From positions 434,001-498,000 of the forward strand of contig NZ_JAQSLN010000003.1 in assembly GCF_028649655.1 (NCBI RefSeq): DNA of 64,000 nt, written 5' to 3'. The notes beneath the pieces are model-generated. The model saw only the letters and a program-made list of their open reading frames with translations. It made no database searches and was not told the DNA's origin. This stretch comes from Halobacteriovorax sp. GB3. GTDB lineage: Bacteria > Bdellovibrionota > Bacteriovoracia > Bacteriovoracales > Bacteriovoracaceae. This document shows positions 25,626 to 34,904 of this stretch, piece by piece. The position numbers were made by a program, and so were the translations under genes. The number at the start of each line of letters is the position of its first letter. The first letter of the stretch is position 1.

Positions 25626-27116
25626 TTAAAGTTTGATCTGTTGAAACTCTTTACCATTGAAAGAATAGGCCACAGACGCCTCTTCTACGATTGTATGAAT
25701 ATTAACAGGGCGCTTCCAGATTTTATAAATATTGCGCATAGTATCTGCAGCGTAATTAATATCCAAGTCAACTCCCTGGTGAACGTGTTTTAGCATTAGC
25801 TCACCGCGATTTTGAAAGTTTGCTGATTCAACTTCAATAAGAGGAGTCCCAAAATTTGTCAGCTGACTTAAGAGTTTTGATTTGATCTCTTGAAAATCGC
25901 GCGAATCAATTTCATTGCGCCCTGTTCTTGGGTTGTATTTATACGTAAAGAGCTTCTGTCTTTGGCAGAACTCTTCAGTAAAAAACTCATCAATGAAAGT
26001 AATATCATTATGACTCTTTCTCACCTCGAAAATTTTCTCACGCCCAAGATTTGTTTCTTTATTCCAATTCTCTTTGGCATGCATATCAGTGCATTCCAGA
26101 TAGTCTTTACCAAACTTTCCAGTGTCCCAGCGATACTCAATATCTCTAAAGAGTTCAATTCCAATTTTATAAGGGTTGATTTGCTTTTGGCTCATAGCCA
26201 TAACACCTGAGTGAACCTCAGCAAAGTCAATAACCTCGCTGTCACGTAGAGCTTTTTGAGTAAGAATCTTCGAGTGCCAATAGCTGGCCCAGCCTTCATT
26301 CATAATTTTCGTCATACGTTGAGGAAGAAAATAGTAGGCCTCTTCTCTAAGTATTCCGATAATATCGGCCTGCCATTCCTTTATAGGAGCGCAGTCCATG
26401 AGAAATTTCATAATATCTCGAGTACCACGAACCTTTTCATCAATACTCTTTAGTGTTGAATCATCTTCATCTACCTTAGCAGTCTCTTTCGTGTTGCGCT
26501 TATCAAGCTTGCTATTCATGAAAGAGCGAAGGGCCTGAGATCTTTTATCAATAGGCTCGAAGTCATCATCAAGCACTTGTGATTTCTGAGCTCCTGGTCC
26601 TTGAAAGAGAACATTAATATCAAGAAGGTTTTCAAGAGAAAGGACAGTATCGATAAAGGCCTCAACCTTATCGTGACCATACTTTTCCATATAGCGACGT
26701 ATCTTCGTTCCATGGTTGGCCATAACATCCATCATCTTCTTATCAGTATTTTTAAACCAAGAATTATTTTTGAAAAAATCAGCATGGCCATAAACGTGGG
26801 CCATAACAAGCTTTTGATCAACGTAGCGATTTGAACTTAGAAGATAGGCATAGCAAGGGTCTGTGTTAATGACTAGCTCATAGATTTTTTGAAATCCATA
26901 AGTATTACCCTTTGAAAGCTGATCGTAATCCATTCCAAAACGCCAATGAGGATAGCGACTTGGAAAGCCTCCCTGAGCAGCGAGGATACAGACTGTATCG
27001 TAATTGCAAACTTCAAAAACAACAGGATAGAAAGAAAGTCCATAGTCGAGAGCATGACCTTCAATCTCGTTTTTAAGTTCGAGTAGTTCTCCCCTAATGG
27101 CCTTTGTTCTCTCCAT
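25626..27116 (-). CDS. SpoVR family protein (YcgB-like)
   Basis: The product has 496 residues, the normal family length. It carries typical segments: 'LSFYPVVFEVCNYDTVCILA', 'PHWRFGMDYDQLSKGNTYG', 'IYELVINTDPCYAYLLSSN', 'HVYGHADFFKNNSWF' and 'MTKIMNEGWASYWHSKILT'. The last two include conserved His/Glu residues that look metal-binding. In proteobacteria spoVR/ycgB, yeaH and yeaG form a co-regulated stress or stationary-phase set, and here all three are adjacent in the same order. The molecular function of the family is not settled. It starts one base after the YeaH-like stop, so it is translationally linked. Confidence 0.95.
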   Translation of the reverse strand: MERTKAIRGELLELKNEIEGHALDYGLSFYPVVFEVCNYDTVCILAAQGGFPSRYPHWRFGMDYDQLSKGNTYGFQKIYELVINTDPCYAYLLSSNRYVDQKLVMAHVYGHADFFKNNSWFKNTDKKMMDVMANHGTKIRRYMEKYGHDKVEAFIDTVLSLENLLDINVLFQGPGAQKSQVLDDDFEPIDKRSQALRSFMNSKLDKRNTKETAKVDEDDSTLKSIDEKVRGTRDIMKFLMDCAPIKEWQADIIGILREEAYYFLPQRMTKIMNEGWASYWHSKILTQKALRDSEVIDFAEVHSGVMAMSQKQINPYKIGIELFRDIEYRWDTGKFGKDYLECTDMHAKENWNKETNLGREKIFEVRKSHNDITFIDEFFTEEFCQRQKLFTYKYNPRTGRNEIDSRDFQEIKSKLLSQLTNFGTPLIEVESANFQNRGELMLKHVHQGVDLDINYAADTMRNIYKIWKRPVNIHTIVEEASVAYSFNGKEFQQIKL

Positions 27117-27117
27117 A

Positions 27118-28236
27118 TTACTTACCTTTTCCTAGAAAATCTTTGATTGAATCGAGAATTGATTCCTTATTTTTAATCTTACTCAATGTCACTCGTTCGT
27201 GGTTTTCAGTATACTTTGCCGAAAGATCCTTAAAGAACTGGCCAGAACCGTAACGACTTTCAACCTGTCCATAGCAGAACATGTTAGAGTGAGGGATAAT
27301 GTCATTATCAAGTATGTCTAAACAGAGTTTTGTATCTTCTGTTGACCAGTTATCACCATCTGAAAAATGAAATGGATAAATATTCCATTCGTCGGAATTG
27401 TAATCGCTTTGAATAATATCTCGGCACAATTTAAAAGCTGAAGAAATGAGTGTTCCACCACTTTCACGCGTTCTAAAAAAAGTATCTTCATCAACTTCTT
27501 TTGCTGAAGCATCGTGAATAATATAGCGTATTTCAATATCTTTATATTGAGATTTAAGCCACAGGTTGATCCAAAAAGATTCCGTACGAACAATCTCTTT
27601 TTGTTCATCTCCCATTGAACCTGAAACATCCATCATATAGATAACAACGGCAGAGTTTTCAAATTCTACTTTTGATGTCGAAGATCGATAGCGCATATCG
27701 CTTCGAATTGGAATAATAACGGGATTCTTAGCGTTGTAAGTTCCCATTGAAATTTGTCTTTTTAAAGCTTCTTTATAGGTTCTCTTGTAGTGGCGAAGTG
27801 AATCGGGACCGACAGTACCAATGCTTGTGTACTTATCGACAGTCGATTCCATATTCTTTTTGCCTTTAGGCTCAATATTAGGAAGAGAAAGTTCATCACC
27901 AAGAATGTGGGCCAACTCATCAAGAGAAAGATCAACTTCTAATTCTTTATTTCCTTCACCTTCACCGGCCTCACCTTGTCCAGGTTGACCTTCACCTTGT
28001 TCACCGCCTTCTACCGGATCACCTGGTTGTCCTTCTCCCTGACCTGCTCCCCCTTGGCTTTTATCACCAAAACGAAAACGAGGTGTTTCAATTTGGGGCA
28101 TGGGAACTTTGAATTGACCATTGCCCTTAGGAATAGGCATTTCACCTTGAGAGACATATTTTCTCAAATTATCTCTAATTTTCCCTTTAATAATTTTTCG
28201 AAACCTGGCGTGGTCCCTTTTGATAGGATGGTCCAT
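27118..28236 (-). CDS. YeaH/YhbH family (DUF444) protein with von Willebrand A-like domain
   Basis: The product has 372 residues. The N-terminus '[20 protein letters not shown]' is the family's conserved opening, followed by a Gly/Gln/Glu-rich flexible stretch near residues 60-95. A VWA-like domain follows, with the metal-ion site '[12 protein letters not shown]' (D-x-S-x-S) and later 'FHFSDGDNW'. It lies between prkA and spoVR in one operon, 37 bases after prkA, and in other bacteria works with the PrkA kinase. Probably cytoplasmic. The exact biochemical role is not established. Confidence 0.94.
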   Translation of the reverse strand: MDHPIKRDHARFRKIIKGKIRDNLRKYVSQGEMPIPKGNGQFKVPMPQIETPRFRFGDKSQGGAGQGEGQPGDPVEGGEQGEGQPGQGEAGEGEGNKELEVDLSLDELAHILGDELSLPNIEPKGKKNMESTVDKYTSIGTVGPDSLRHYKRTYKEALKRQISMGTYNAKNPVIIPIRSDMRYRSSTSKVEFENSAVVIYMMDVSGSMGDEQKEIVRTESFWINLWLKSQYKDIEIRYIIHDASAKEVDEDTFFRTRESGGTLISSAFKLCRDIIQSDYNSDEWNIYPFHFSDGDNWSTEDTKLCLDILDNDIIPHSNMFCYGQVESRYGSGQFFKDLSAKYTENHERVTLSKIKNKESILDSIKDFLGKGK

Positions 28237-28273
28237 TTACCCTCCGTGGAGTGTATGTGAAACGCAAAGCCCC

Positions 28274-30331
28274 TTAGGACTTCGCGCTATCACCTTTAGC
28301 AAAAATACTAGCGACGTAGTTAAGAGCATCTGTAGCAGAGATCTCATCATAGCCGTAGTTTTTAATTAGACGTGACTTGATAACATCAATCTTCTCTTGT
28401 GTTTCTTTATCAACAACATTCGCAATGATTGATGTAAGCTTAATTGAGTCTTTTTGATCTTCAAAAAGCTTAAGCTCTAGTGCGCGGTGAAGTCTTTCAT
28501 TTGTCTTGTAATCAAAACGTTTTCCTTCAATCGCAAGAGCACCAATATAGTTCATGATCTCACGTCTAAAATCTTCTTTACGAGATTCAGCAATATCAAT
28601 TTTCTCTTCGATACTTCTCATGAAACGCTCATCCGCATCCTCAAGTTTGTTCGTGTACTTGTTACGAACTTTTTCTTTTTGAGTATAGGCCTTAACGTTA
28701 TCAATATAATTTGAACATAGTGTTTCAATAGCACTTTCATCGAGACTGATTGCTTTTTGAACATCGTTTTTAACTGTATCTTCATACTCTTGACGAGTAA
28801 TCGCAAGCATCTCTTTGTAGTGATCAAGCTGATCTGGAGAATTGATCAGAGAGTGATTTTTAAGACCACTTTCAAGTTCATTAAAAACCATGAATGGGTT
28901 TAACGAACCTGTATGTCCATATTTTACAAGAGCATTAGATAGTTTATCTTGGATAAAACGTGGTGATATCCCTTCTAAACCTTCACGAACAGCTTCTTTT
29001 CTAAGTTCTTTAACGTTGTCTTCATTGTAACCTGGAAGAGTTTTTCCATTATACAATTTCAACTTTTGAACTTTTGTAAGGTCAGCTTTTTTTGGTTCTT
29101 CTAATCTTGTAAGGACCGCCCACATTGCCGCCATCTCAAGTGTATGAGGAGCAATATGAACGTGAGGAATTTTTTCAGCGTTAAAATCTCTTTGATAAAT
29201 CTTTACTTCATTATCTAGTCTCGTAATATAAGGAACATCGATTTTAACTGTACGGTCACGGAGGGCCTCCATGAACTCGTTGTTTTGTAGTTTTCTATAC
29301 TCTGGCTCATTTGTGTGACCTAAAATGACAAGGTCAATATCTGTTTGAGCAAATTTCTTAGGTTTAATTGAATGCTCTTGAGAAGCTCCAAGTAGATCAT
29401 AAAGGAAAGCGACATCGAGCTTAAGCATTTCAATAAATTCAATAATACCACGGTTAGCAATATTAAACTCACCATCAAAGTTAAAGGCCCTTGGATCAGA
29501 GTCTGAACCGTATTGAGCGATCTTTCTATAGTTGATATCCCCTGTAAGTTCAGTTGAATCTTGGTTCTTCTCATCTTTAGGTTGGAAAGTACCAATACCA
29601 AGGCGATCTTTCTCATTAAGAGTTAATCTCTTAACTCTTACGTGATTATCCATAACCTTCATCCAATCACCATCATATTTCTTGAGATACTCACTCATAA
29701 TATAACGATCGGCCGGACAAACTTCACCCTTGATTTGAACCTTATGACCATCAAGGCCTTTATTAAGTTCTTCAACAAACTTCTTTCTAATATCAACAGG
29801 AATTAATTTTAATGGCTCTTCATGCATTGGCGAAGGAAAGATTTTCTGACCACCAAGAATGTCTGATTCTTCAGCGTCATACCATTCAAAAGTGAAGAGC
29901 GATCCTTCATCAGTTTTTGAATAGTGCTCTAGTCCCTTCTTTAAAAGACGAGCAATCGAAGACTTTGCAGAACCAACTGGCCCGTGCAAAAGAAGAACAC
30001 GCTTTTCAGTTCCATAACCCATAGAAGCTGACTTAAAGAAGTTAACTAATTTCATTAAGTGAACATCAATTCCAAAAACAGCATCTTTACCATTTTGAAT
30101 TGGGTCATCAAAAAAGTGATAACGAGTTATTTCTTTTTTATATTCTGTATATGTAGATGTTCCAAACGTCATGATCATGTCATAAACGCGTTGGAAGGCA
30201 TTGCGTGAACACTTTGGATCTTTAGAAACGATATCAAGATAATCTTGAAAAGATCCTTCCCAATGAAGATGTGTGAAATCTTCAATCTTATAATTTTCAT
30301 TCATGAAACTTCTAATATCAATCTGGGCCAT
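28274..30331 (-). CDS. prkA: PrkA (YeaG) family AAA+ serine protein kinase
   Basis: The product has 685 residues. The N-terminal PrkA AAA+ domain carries '[20 protein letters not shown]' (Walker A) and family segments '[14 protein letters not shown]', '[20 protein letters not shown]' and '[18 protein letters not shown]', the last at the Walker B position. The C-terminal half ('[19 protein letters not shown]' onward) is the PrkA-specific domain, related distantly to protein kinases. It is slightly longer than the usual ~640 residues. First gene of prkA-yeaH-spoVR; the AAGGATGG-like ribosome-binding site is present. The neighbouring divergent PP2C phosphatase is a natural candidate for reversing its phosphorylations, which is inference. 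Confidence 0.95.
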   Translation of the reverse strand: MAQIDIRSFMNENYKIEDFTHLHWEGSFQDYLDIVSKDPKCSRNAFQRVYDMIMTFGTSTYTEYKKEITRYHFFDDPIQNGKDAVFGIDVHLMKLVNFFKSASMGYGTEKRVLLLHGPVGSAKSSIARLLKKGLEHYSKTDEGSLFTFEWYDAEESDILGGQKIFPSPMHEEPLKLIPVDIRKKFVEELNKGLDGHKVQIKGEVCPADRYIMSEYLKKYDGDWMKVMDNHVRVKRLTLNEKDRLGIGTFQPKDEKNQDSTELTGDINYRKIAQYGSDSDPRAFNFDGEFNIANRGIIEFIEMLKLDVAFLYDLLGASQEHSIKPKKFAQTDIDLVILGHTNEPEYRKLQNNEFMEALRDRTVKIDVPYITRLDNEVKIYQRDFNAEKIPHVHIAPHTLEMAAMWAVLTRLEEPKKADLTKVQKLKLYNGKTLPGYNEDNVKELRKEAVREGLEGISPRFIQDKLSNALVKYGHTGSLNPFMVFNELESGLKNHSLINSPDQLDHYKEMLAITRQEYEDTVKNDVQKAISLDESAIETLCSNYIDNVKAYTQKEKVRNKYTNKLEDADERFMRSIEEKIDIAESRKEDFRREIMNYIGALAIEGKRFDYKTNERLHRALELKLFEDQKDSIKLTSIIANVVDKETQEKIDVIKSRLIKNYGYDEISATDALNYVASIFAKGDSAKS

Positions 30332-30639
30332 CCTGAATCCTCCATCCTTGAAAGGTTCGCCTATCTACTAATATTATGCCCCGAATTTAAAGATATACAA
30401 AGGAAATAAATAATAAATATAAGAAATTCAAAGGGACAAAAAGACACCAAAACCCTCAATTAATGCCAGTAAAGGGCTATCAGCAGAGTTTAAAAACTTC
30501 TTACACGAAATCATTTGTATTCTCAAAAATAACCAAGCATTAACCTCAGATAACAAAAGGCTTTTTCTTCCCATTTTTGACAAGAAAGCAAGGACTTAAC
30601 AAAATATAAAATATCATTATTAAAGATTCGGAGAAATAA
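30332..30639. other. 308-base divergent intergenic region between prkA and the PP2C gene
   Basis: This is one of the longest non-coding gaps in the window. I see no frame, tRNA or strong hairpin in it. One probable promoter for the PP2C gene lies at 30577-30605; the prkA promoter must also be here. A weak seven-base inverted repeat (TTAATGC at 30460, GCATTAA at 30537) is present and may be chance. Confidence 0.5.
30577..30605 (+). promoter_or_regulatory. Probable sigma-70 promoter for the PP2C phosphatase gene
   Basis: A perfect -35 TTGACA (30577-30582) is 17 bases from CAAAAT (30600-30605), a four-of-six match to the -10. The ATG is 35 bases downstream. Confidence 0.45.
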
Positions 30640-31383
30640 ATGGCCCTCATCTCATCGGGAAAAACTGATATTGGAAGGAAAAGAAAAACAAACCAAGACT
30701 CAATTTTTCTAGACCAAAAGAAATACCTTTTTGTTGTTGCTGATGGAATGGGTGGGCATAATGGTGGAGATATCGCTTCAGCGATGGCCGTAAAATATAT
30801 TCCAGAGCATTTCGCAGATCACAAAAATGACGATGTTCTAAACGTTAGCAGCAACTCCATTTTATATGCCAATGAGAAAATCCAATCTCATTCAAAAAGT
30901 GATCCCAACCTAAAAGGTATGGGAACAACGGTTAACTTGTTGAAGTTCAAAGGCGACACTCTCTATGTTGCAAACGTTGGTGATTCTCGCAGTTACCTCG
31001 TTAACAATGCTCGTATCTATCAACTATCGAAAGATCACTCATTAGTTCAAGAAAAGTTAAATCTTGGAATTTATAATCGTGAGATGGCACAAAAAGACCC
31101 AGAAAAAAATGTCCTGGTTCGCGCCGTTGGTTTTGATACAGATGTTGAAGTCGATGTCTTCACTTATAAAGTCTCAAGAAACGATATTTTTCTCTCTTGC
31201 TCCGATGGACTTCATGGAAAAGTCTCAGACGCTGACATTTTATTTCTGATCAACAAATACATTCCAAGTCCTTCTAAATGCACTCAGGATGATGTTAATC
31301 AACTAACAGATGCCCTCGTTTCTCAAGCGAATGCCAATGGTGGACAAGACAATATTTCTGTTATTGTTGTCGTTGCAAAATAA
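30640..31383 (+). CDS. PP2C-type (Stp1-like) serine/threonine protein phosphatase
   Basis: This is a compact bacterial PP2C of 247 residues with all metal-binding motifs: 'RKRKTNQDSIFL', 'LFVVADGMGGHNGGDIAS', 'MGTTVNLLKF', 'VANVGDSRSYLV', 'LSKDHSLVQEKL', 'FLSCSDGLHGKVSD' and 'GGQDNISVIVVVA'. There are no membrane helices, so it is cytoplasmic. It removes phosphate from Ser/Thr using two Mn or Mg ions. The gene is divergent from prkA with 308 bases between; the context suggests it counteracts the PrkA kinase, though the family usually pairs with Hanks-type kinases, none of which is in view. Confidence 0.95.
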   Translation: MALISSGKTDIGRKRKTNQDSIFLDQKKYLFVVADGMGGHNGGDIASAMAVKYIPEHFADHKNDDVLNVSSNSILYANEKIQSHSKSDPNLKGMGTTVNLLKFKGDTLYVANVGDSRSYLVNNARIYQLSKDHSLVQEKLNLGIYNREMAQKDPEKNVLVRAVGFDTDVEVDVFTYKVSRNDIFLSCSDGLHGKVSDADILFLINKYIPSPSKCTQDDVNQLTDALVSQANANGGQDNISVIVVVAK

Positions 31384-31387
31384 AGAT

Positions 31388-32743
31388 TTAAAAAAGAGAC
31401 CTAAGAGCATCGCCAATTTCTAAGTAAGTAAAACCAAATCCAACGCTCACTTGGTACATACTCTTTATAGAGCGATCAAGTTGTTGTACCTTAACATCCG
31501 AAAGATCAAAGCTTTCAAAATTCCAAGTAAAATAAACACGAGGAGAAAGAAAGGCATAGTAGTTAAGTGCCAGATAAAGGTTTGGAACAACCTTATCAGA
31601 AGACTCATCTAACTCTCTTACTTTATAATGTGAATACATGGCCCCGTAACCCAAGCTCGCAGAGAATTGCCCTACAGGAGTAAACCCTGTTAATTTTAGA
31701 GAATAGTTTAAATAAAAGTCATACCAATCAAAGTGTTGATCGTTAAAGGCGAGAGAATACGAATGCCCACCAATAACTGGAGCGAGGCTTATTTTATAAT
31801 CAAAATTATTAAAACGATTTGGATGATCAATTGAAGAGACACCTAAAAATCGTAAGGCCTGAGGAAGAGCATTGGGATGATCATCGCCAGAGCGTGTTCT
31901 CTCGTCATCTCCAGCGAGATTGCTCGATTGAACACCTGGTTGAGAAGGAAAAGTTACTGTTAATGAATTTGGAAGTAAAATCAAAGAGTCTTTCAAGACA
32001 TCTTTCCATGTTCTCTTTGGGCTTAGAGCATCGACAAAATCTAATCTTGGATTCCTTTTGACTTTCCCAGACTGGAAACTTACTTCATAGGCATCGAATT
32101 TTTTTTGATCTTTACTAAAATAAGTTAACCCACTTGTAGCACTATATTTTTTAGCGACAGGTAGCAACTTAATGACATCCCTTTTTTTTGCATTTCTATA
32201 AGAACCATAGACTCCATTCTTTTCATAGTCTTCGCCAAAATTAATCTTTTCAAATTTTAATTTATTCTTATTCAATTTTTCGTAGGCCATTTTTCTTAGA
32301 TAACTTTCTTTAGAAAAATATTCTGTATCAAAGGGAAGAACGAGATAGACCTTTTCACGATCTAAAAGGGCCTGACTCGAATTATTTGCAAAGTCATTAC
32401 AGTCAAAAAGATGTCCTGTTAGATAATCGACTCCAAGTGCACTAAGTCCAAAAATAACACCTGCCGATAGATTAAATACACTTAAAGCAACATCGGGAAT
32501 AAAAGCTCTTGAGTAATTTATATTACATCGATGAATAACCTCATCTCCGTTACTTAGCTTTAGTTTTAATTTTCTTTGAGGATCAACTTCAACAATGCGT
32601 GGAAGAGTATATAACTTATTTTTGTAAGACAGCTTCAGGTCTCTATCTTTATTTATCGATAGATATTGAGGGTTCTGTCTAAGAGTTCCACAACCAACAA
32701 ATAAAACAGCAACAAGAGTAACAATAAGAGAATTCAACTTCAT
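31388..32743 (-). CDS. Lipoprotein of unknown function with C-terminal barrel-like region
   Basis: The signal ends in a lipobox, 'LVAVLFVGCGTLRQ', with C18 as the lipid anchor. Residues ~50-75 ('QRKLKLKLSNGDEVIHRC') and a hydrophobic segment ('VIFGLSALGVDYLTGHLFDC') resemble secreted proteins that carry a short membrane-like hairpin. The C-terminal ~170 residues have alternating aromatic strands ('YKISLAPVIGGHSYSLAF', 'YHYKVR'-like) as in outer-membrane barrels. No family recognised. It is followed on the minus strand by nothing closer than the convergent PP2C gene, four bases away, and sits downstream of the glycerophosphodiesterase gene. Confidence 0.65.
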   Translation of the reverse strand: MKLNSLIVTLVAVLFVGCGTLRQNPQYLSINKDRDLKLSYKNKLYTLPRIVEVDPQRKLKLKLSNGDEVIHRCNINYSRAFIPDVALSVFNLSAGVIFGLSALGVDYLTGHLFDCNDFANNSSQALLDREKVYLVLPFDTEYFSKESYLRKMAYEKLNKNKLKFEKINFGEDYEKNGVYGSYRNAKKRDVIKLLPVAKKYSATSGLTYFSKDQKKFDAYEVSFQSGKVKRNPRLDFVDALSPKRTWKDVLKDSLILLPNSLTVTFPSQPGVQSSNLAGDDERTRSGDDHPNALPQALRFLGVSSIDHPNRFNNFDYKISLAPVIGGHSYSLAFNDQHFDWYDFYLNYSLKLTGFTPVGQFSASLGYGAMYSHYKVRELDESSDKVVPNLYLALNYYAFLSPRVYFTWNFESFDLSDVKVQQLDRSIKSMYQVSVGFGFTYLEIGDALRSLF

Positions 32744-32769
32744 GTGTACAGCGCACCTAACAGAATAAA

Positions 32770-33546
32770 TTAATAAGTTTTTTCACTGAGATCTAAGCAA
32801 ATATCAGGTCTATCAGTTGTAACAAAATGGACTTTCTTACGATCGATAATCTTTTTAAGGTCCTTTCTCTTATTTACAGTCCAGACACTCACTTCTTTAC
32901 CTCTGCGATAAGGAATGCGACTCATATAACGTGTTTTATGATAAATATTCACACCATAGTCATCAAACAAAGAGGGAAGAAAACGGTAGATGCGAAGCAT
33001 TTTTATCTCTTTCCAAAATGGGCGAACAACGGCATATGCATCAACGGCTTCTAGATAATCTTTTTTAAATGAAATGATACGTAGCGAGTTCATACGGTAA
33101 TAGAAAAATTGTTCTAATAACTCCAACGTATTCACTCTTGGTCTATCTTTGAGTTCGACGAAAAAAAAGCTTTCAACATCAGAACTTCTCTCTAAGACCT
33201 CTTCAAGAAGCGGGATATCCTCACCATTTTTTAACTGGCAATGTTCACGTAGATCTGCAAATGAATAATCCGAGATCCCCTTTTTTAAATGACACTCTTT
33301 GCCCTCTTTCGATTCAACGACTCTCTTTAATGAATCATCGTGAAAAAGCACGGGAAGGCCATCCTTTGTATGCTGAATATCAAATTCAACACCATGGCTT
33401 CCAATTTCAATGGCCGCCAGAACAGATTCCATTGAATTTTCGAGATAAGCTGAGCTAAATCCTCGATGGGCAATACACTGAACATTGGCCATGGCCGACA
33501 ATGAAGAGGTTAAAATAACAAACATCACTGTTATCTTAAAAATCAT
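32770..33546 (-). CDS. Secreted glycerophosphodiester phosphodiesterase family protein
   Basis: After a signal peptide (MIFKITVMFVILTSSLSAMA) the GDPD TIM-barrel motifs appear in order: 'CIAHRGFSSAYLENSMES' (the catalytic H-R-G and E-N), 'GVEFDIQHTKDGLPVLFHDD' (metal-binding E-x-D and catalytic H-D) and the C-terminal 'EVSVWTVNKRKDLKK' with 'VHFVTTDRPD'. Length (258) is typical. Such periplasmic enzymes split glycerophosphodiesters into an alcohol and glycerol-3-phosphate, for carbon or phosphate supply. glpD, which would oxidise that product, lies 8 kb away in the same window but not in the same operon. Confidence 0.9.
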   Translation of the reverse strand: MIFKITVMFVILTSSLSAMANVQCIAHRGFSSAYLENSMESVLAAIEIGSHGVEFDIQHTKDGLPVLFHDDSLKRVVESKEGKECHLKKGISDYSFADLREHCQLKNGEDIPLLEEVLERSSDVESFFFVELKDRPRVNTLELLEQFFYYRMNSLRIISFKKDYLEAVDAYAVVRPFWKEIKMLRIYRFLPSLFDDYGVNIYHKTRYMSRIPYRRGKEVSVWTVNKRKDLKKIIDRKKVHFVTTDRPDICLDLSEKTY

Positions 33547-33640
33547 AGAAACTCCCTTTTAGGTCGTTTCGTCAAATGAGTGACAAATCTAAGTCAGAGC
33601 TCTTTTGAGATCAGCAAAGGCATGTTTTTCCCAAAATCAA

Positions 33641-33662
33641 ATGCATAAAAAATGCATAAAAA
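33641..33662. repeat. Two tandem copies of an 11-base repeat
   Basis: ATGCATAAAAA occurs twice head to tail (33641-33651, 33652-33662) between the divergent glycerophosphodiesterase gene and the gene at 33789. An 11-base period places both copies on one face of the helix, as in some operators. Confidence 0.45.
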
Positions 33663-33706
33663 GATAGTTAGTGTTTAAATACTTGACACCTCTTGCCAAT
33701 GAATCT

Positions 33707-33736
33707 TTTACGCCCTCCCTATTCTAGGGGTATAAA
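33707..33736 (+). promoter_or_regulatory. Probable sigma-70 promoter for the gene at 33789
   Basis: TTTACG (33707-33712) and TATAAA (33731-33736) are 18 bases apart, about 53 bases before the ATG. A separate perfect TTGACA at 33683 lacks a matching -10. Confidence 0.4.
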
Positions 33737-33788
33737 ATCGATTTAGAATGGAAAAGTTTTGGCATAGAAATTGTATTTAGAAACTCTA

Positions 33789-34598
33789 ATGAATAAGCAA
33801 TATTTTCTCTTCACATTCGTTATATTCTTAGGTCTTACCCTTAATTCTTACGCTGGTCTATTTAGCGAAAAAGAAAATGGTGATAAAGAAGTATTAAAGT
33901 CGATCATCAAGTATTCTCGAACGATTGATAAGGCCTGTCCTCAAGAAGACTGCTTTGTTCTTGGAATTGGTAGAAGCCCTACTCCTATTATAGATTTTCT
34001 AAGGTCTATCGACAGAGAACACATAACACAACTTCCTATTTCTAATTTTCGCTATAATAAACACAATGATCATATTCAAGGTCGAAATTTTGGTATGCGC
34101 CTCAACTCTAGTGAAAGAGACCGACTGATTCTTCATTTTGAAAATCACTTATTTCACCAATTAAGTACGGCCATTCGCTCTGGTGTTACAAAGATTAAAG
34201 TCTTAGACTTCTCTATACGAGGCTCCAGTGTCTTTTCAATTATAGGATACTTGAAAGAATATCTTGAGATGTCTCAGATAGATCTAGAAATAGAACCAAT
34301 GATTATGACTCATCTCAACCGAGTAGAAACAATCAAAGAGACAGCGAAGCTTTATCACGTCGATCTAGACCCAAAAAAGCACATCTTGGCCGATATGCAA
34401 GACGAGCTCATCATTAGGGCCTTTGTCGATAGCCGCTTCGATAACCTTGCCCCATTTTTAAAATTCGATTTAAAGGTACACAAGAAACCACTCGAAAATG
34501 ATTCGAAAGCAAGAAATGCATTTGTTAGTGTTATTGAAAAAATGGCGGCAACAACTCAGTTGAATGAAGGCGAAAAAGGAAAGTGTTTTGAAAAATAA
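33789..34598 (+). CDS. Exported protein, 269 aa, weakly phosphoribosyltransferase-like
   Basis: I prefer the ATG at 33789 over the TTG at 33771, because it places a signal peptide at the very start (MNKQYFLFTFVIFLGLTLNS, cleavage after YAG). The mature part has an alpha/beta pattern: 'DCFVLGIGRSPTPIIDFL' then 'KIKVLDFSIRGSSVFSIIGY', which recalls the first strand and PRPP-loop region of phosphoribosyltransferase folds but lacks the D-D-x-x-T-G signature. I treat the similarity as a hint only; a secreted enzyme of that class would be odd. Cysteines are few (C-P-Q-E-D-C near the mature start). No family assigned. It ends at a hairpin shared with the parvulin gene. Confidence 0.6.
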   Translation: MNKQYFLFTFVIFLGLTLNSYAGLFSEKENGDKEVLKSIIKYSRTIDKACPQEDCFVLGIGRSPTPIIDFLRSIDREHITQLPISNFRYNKHNDHIQGRNFGMRLNSSERDRLILHFENHLFHQLSTAIRSGVTKIKVLDFSIRGSSVFSIIGYLKEYLEMSQIDLEIEPMIMTHLNRVETIKETAKLYHVDLDPKKHILADMQDELIIRAFVDSRFDNLAPFLKFDLKVHKKPLENDSKARNAFVSVIEKMAATTQLNEGEKGKCFEK

Positions 34599-34623
34599 TA
34601 GACCTTTCGTTAGAAAGGTCTAT
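34598..34623. terminator. Bidirectional terminator between convergent genes
   Basis: ATAGACCTTTC / GAAAGGTCTAT gives an 11-base-pair stem with a GTTA loop. T-rich sequence on both sides is short. It starts at the plus-strand stop and contains the minus-strand stop codon of the parvulin gene. Confidence 0.65.
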
Positions 34624-34892
34624 TTATAGCGTAAAATAAGGTGATACCCAAATTGTGTTCTTACAATTGGAGAAGTTTGATCGACCTCTAAAGCAAAGGC
34701 AGCCTCTTCAAAAGGCTTTACCATCATTCCTTTAGAAAACTCTCCAAGGTCTCCACCATTTTGGCCAGAAGGACACATCGAAAAGTCTGCAGCAAGTTTT
34801 TCAAAACTCTCACCAGACTCTAATTTTTTAACAAGATCTTTTGCTTCAAATTCTTGAGCGACAAGAATATGTTTTGCAGCGATTTTACTCAT
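34620..34892 (-). CDS. ppiC: Parvulin-type peptidyl-prolyl cis-trans isomerase (PpiC-like)
   Basis: The product has 90 residues, a stand-alone parvulin domain: 'AAKHILVAQEFEAKDLVKKL', 'FEKLAADFSMCPSGQNGGDL', 'GEFSKGMMVKPFEEAAFAL' and 'PIVRTQFGYHLILRYK'. The conserved H8 and H84, C39 and the G-G-D-L-G-x-F motif are present. No signal peptide, so it is cytoplasmic like Escherichia coli PpiC. It catalyses proline isomerisation in folding proteins. It follows the beta-barrel protein gene by 12 bases on the minus strand. Confidence 0.94.
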   Translation of the reverse strand: MSKIAAKHILVAQEFEAKDLVKKLESGESFEKLAADFSMCPSGQNGGDLGEFSKGMMVKPFEEAAFALEVDQTSPIVRTQFGYHLILRYK

Positions 34893-34904
34893 AATCCTCT
34901 TCCT

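Noticed and set aside
33641-33662. CRISPR-like repeat
   Set aside because: Two 11-base copies without spacers are far too short and too few for a CRISPR array; none was seen in the window.
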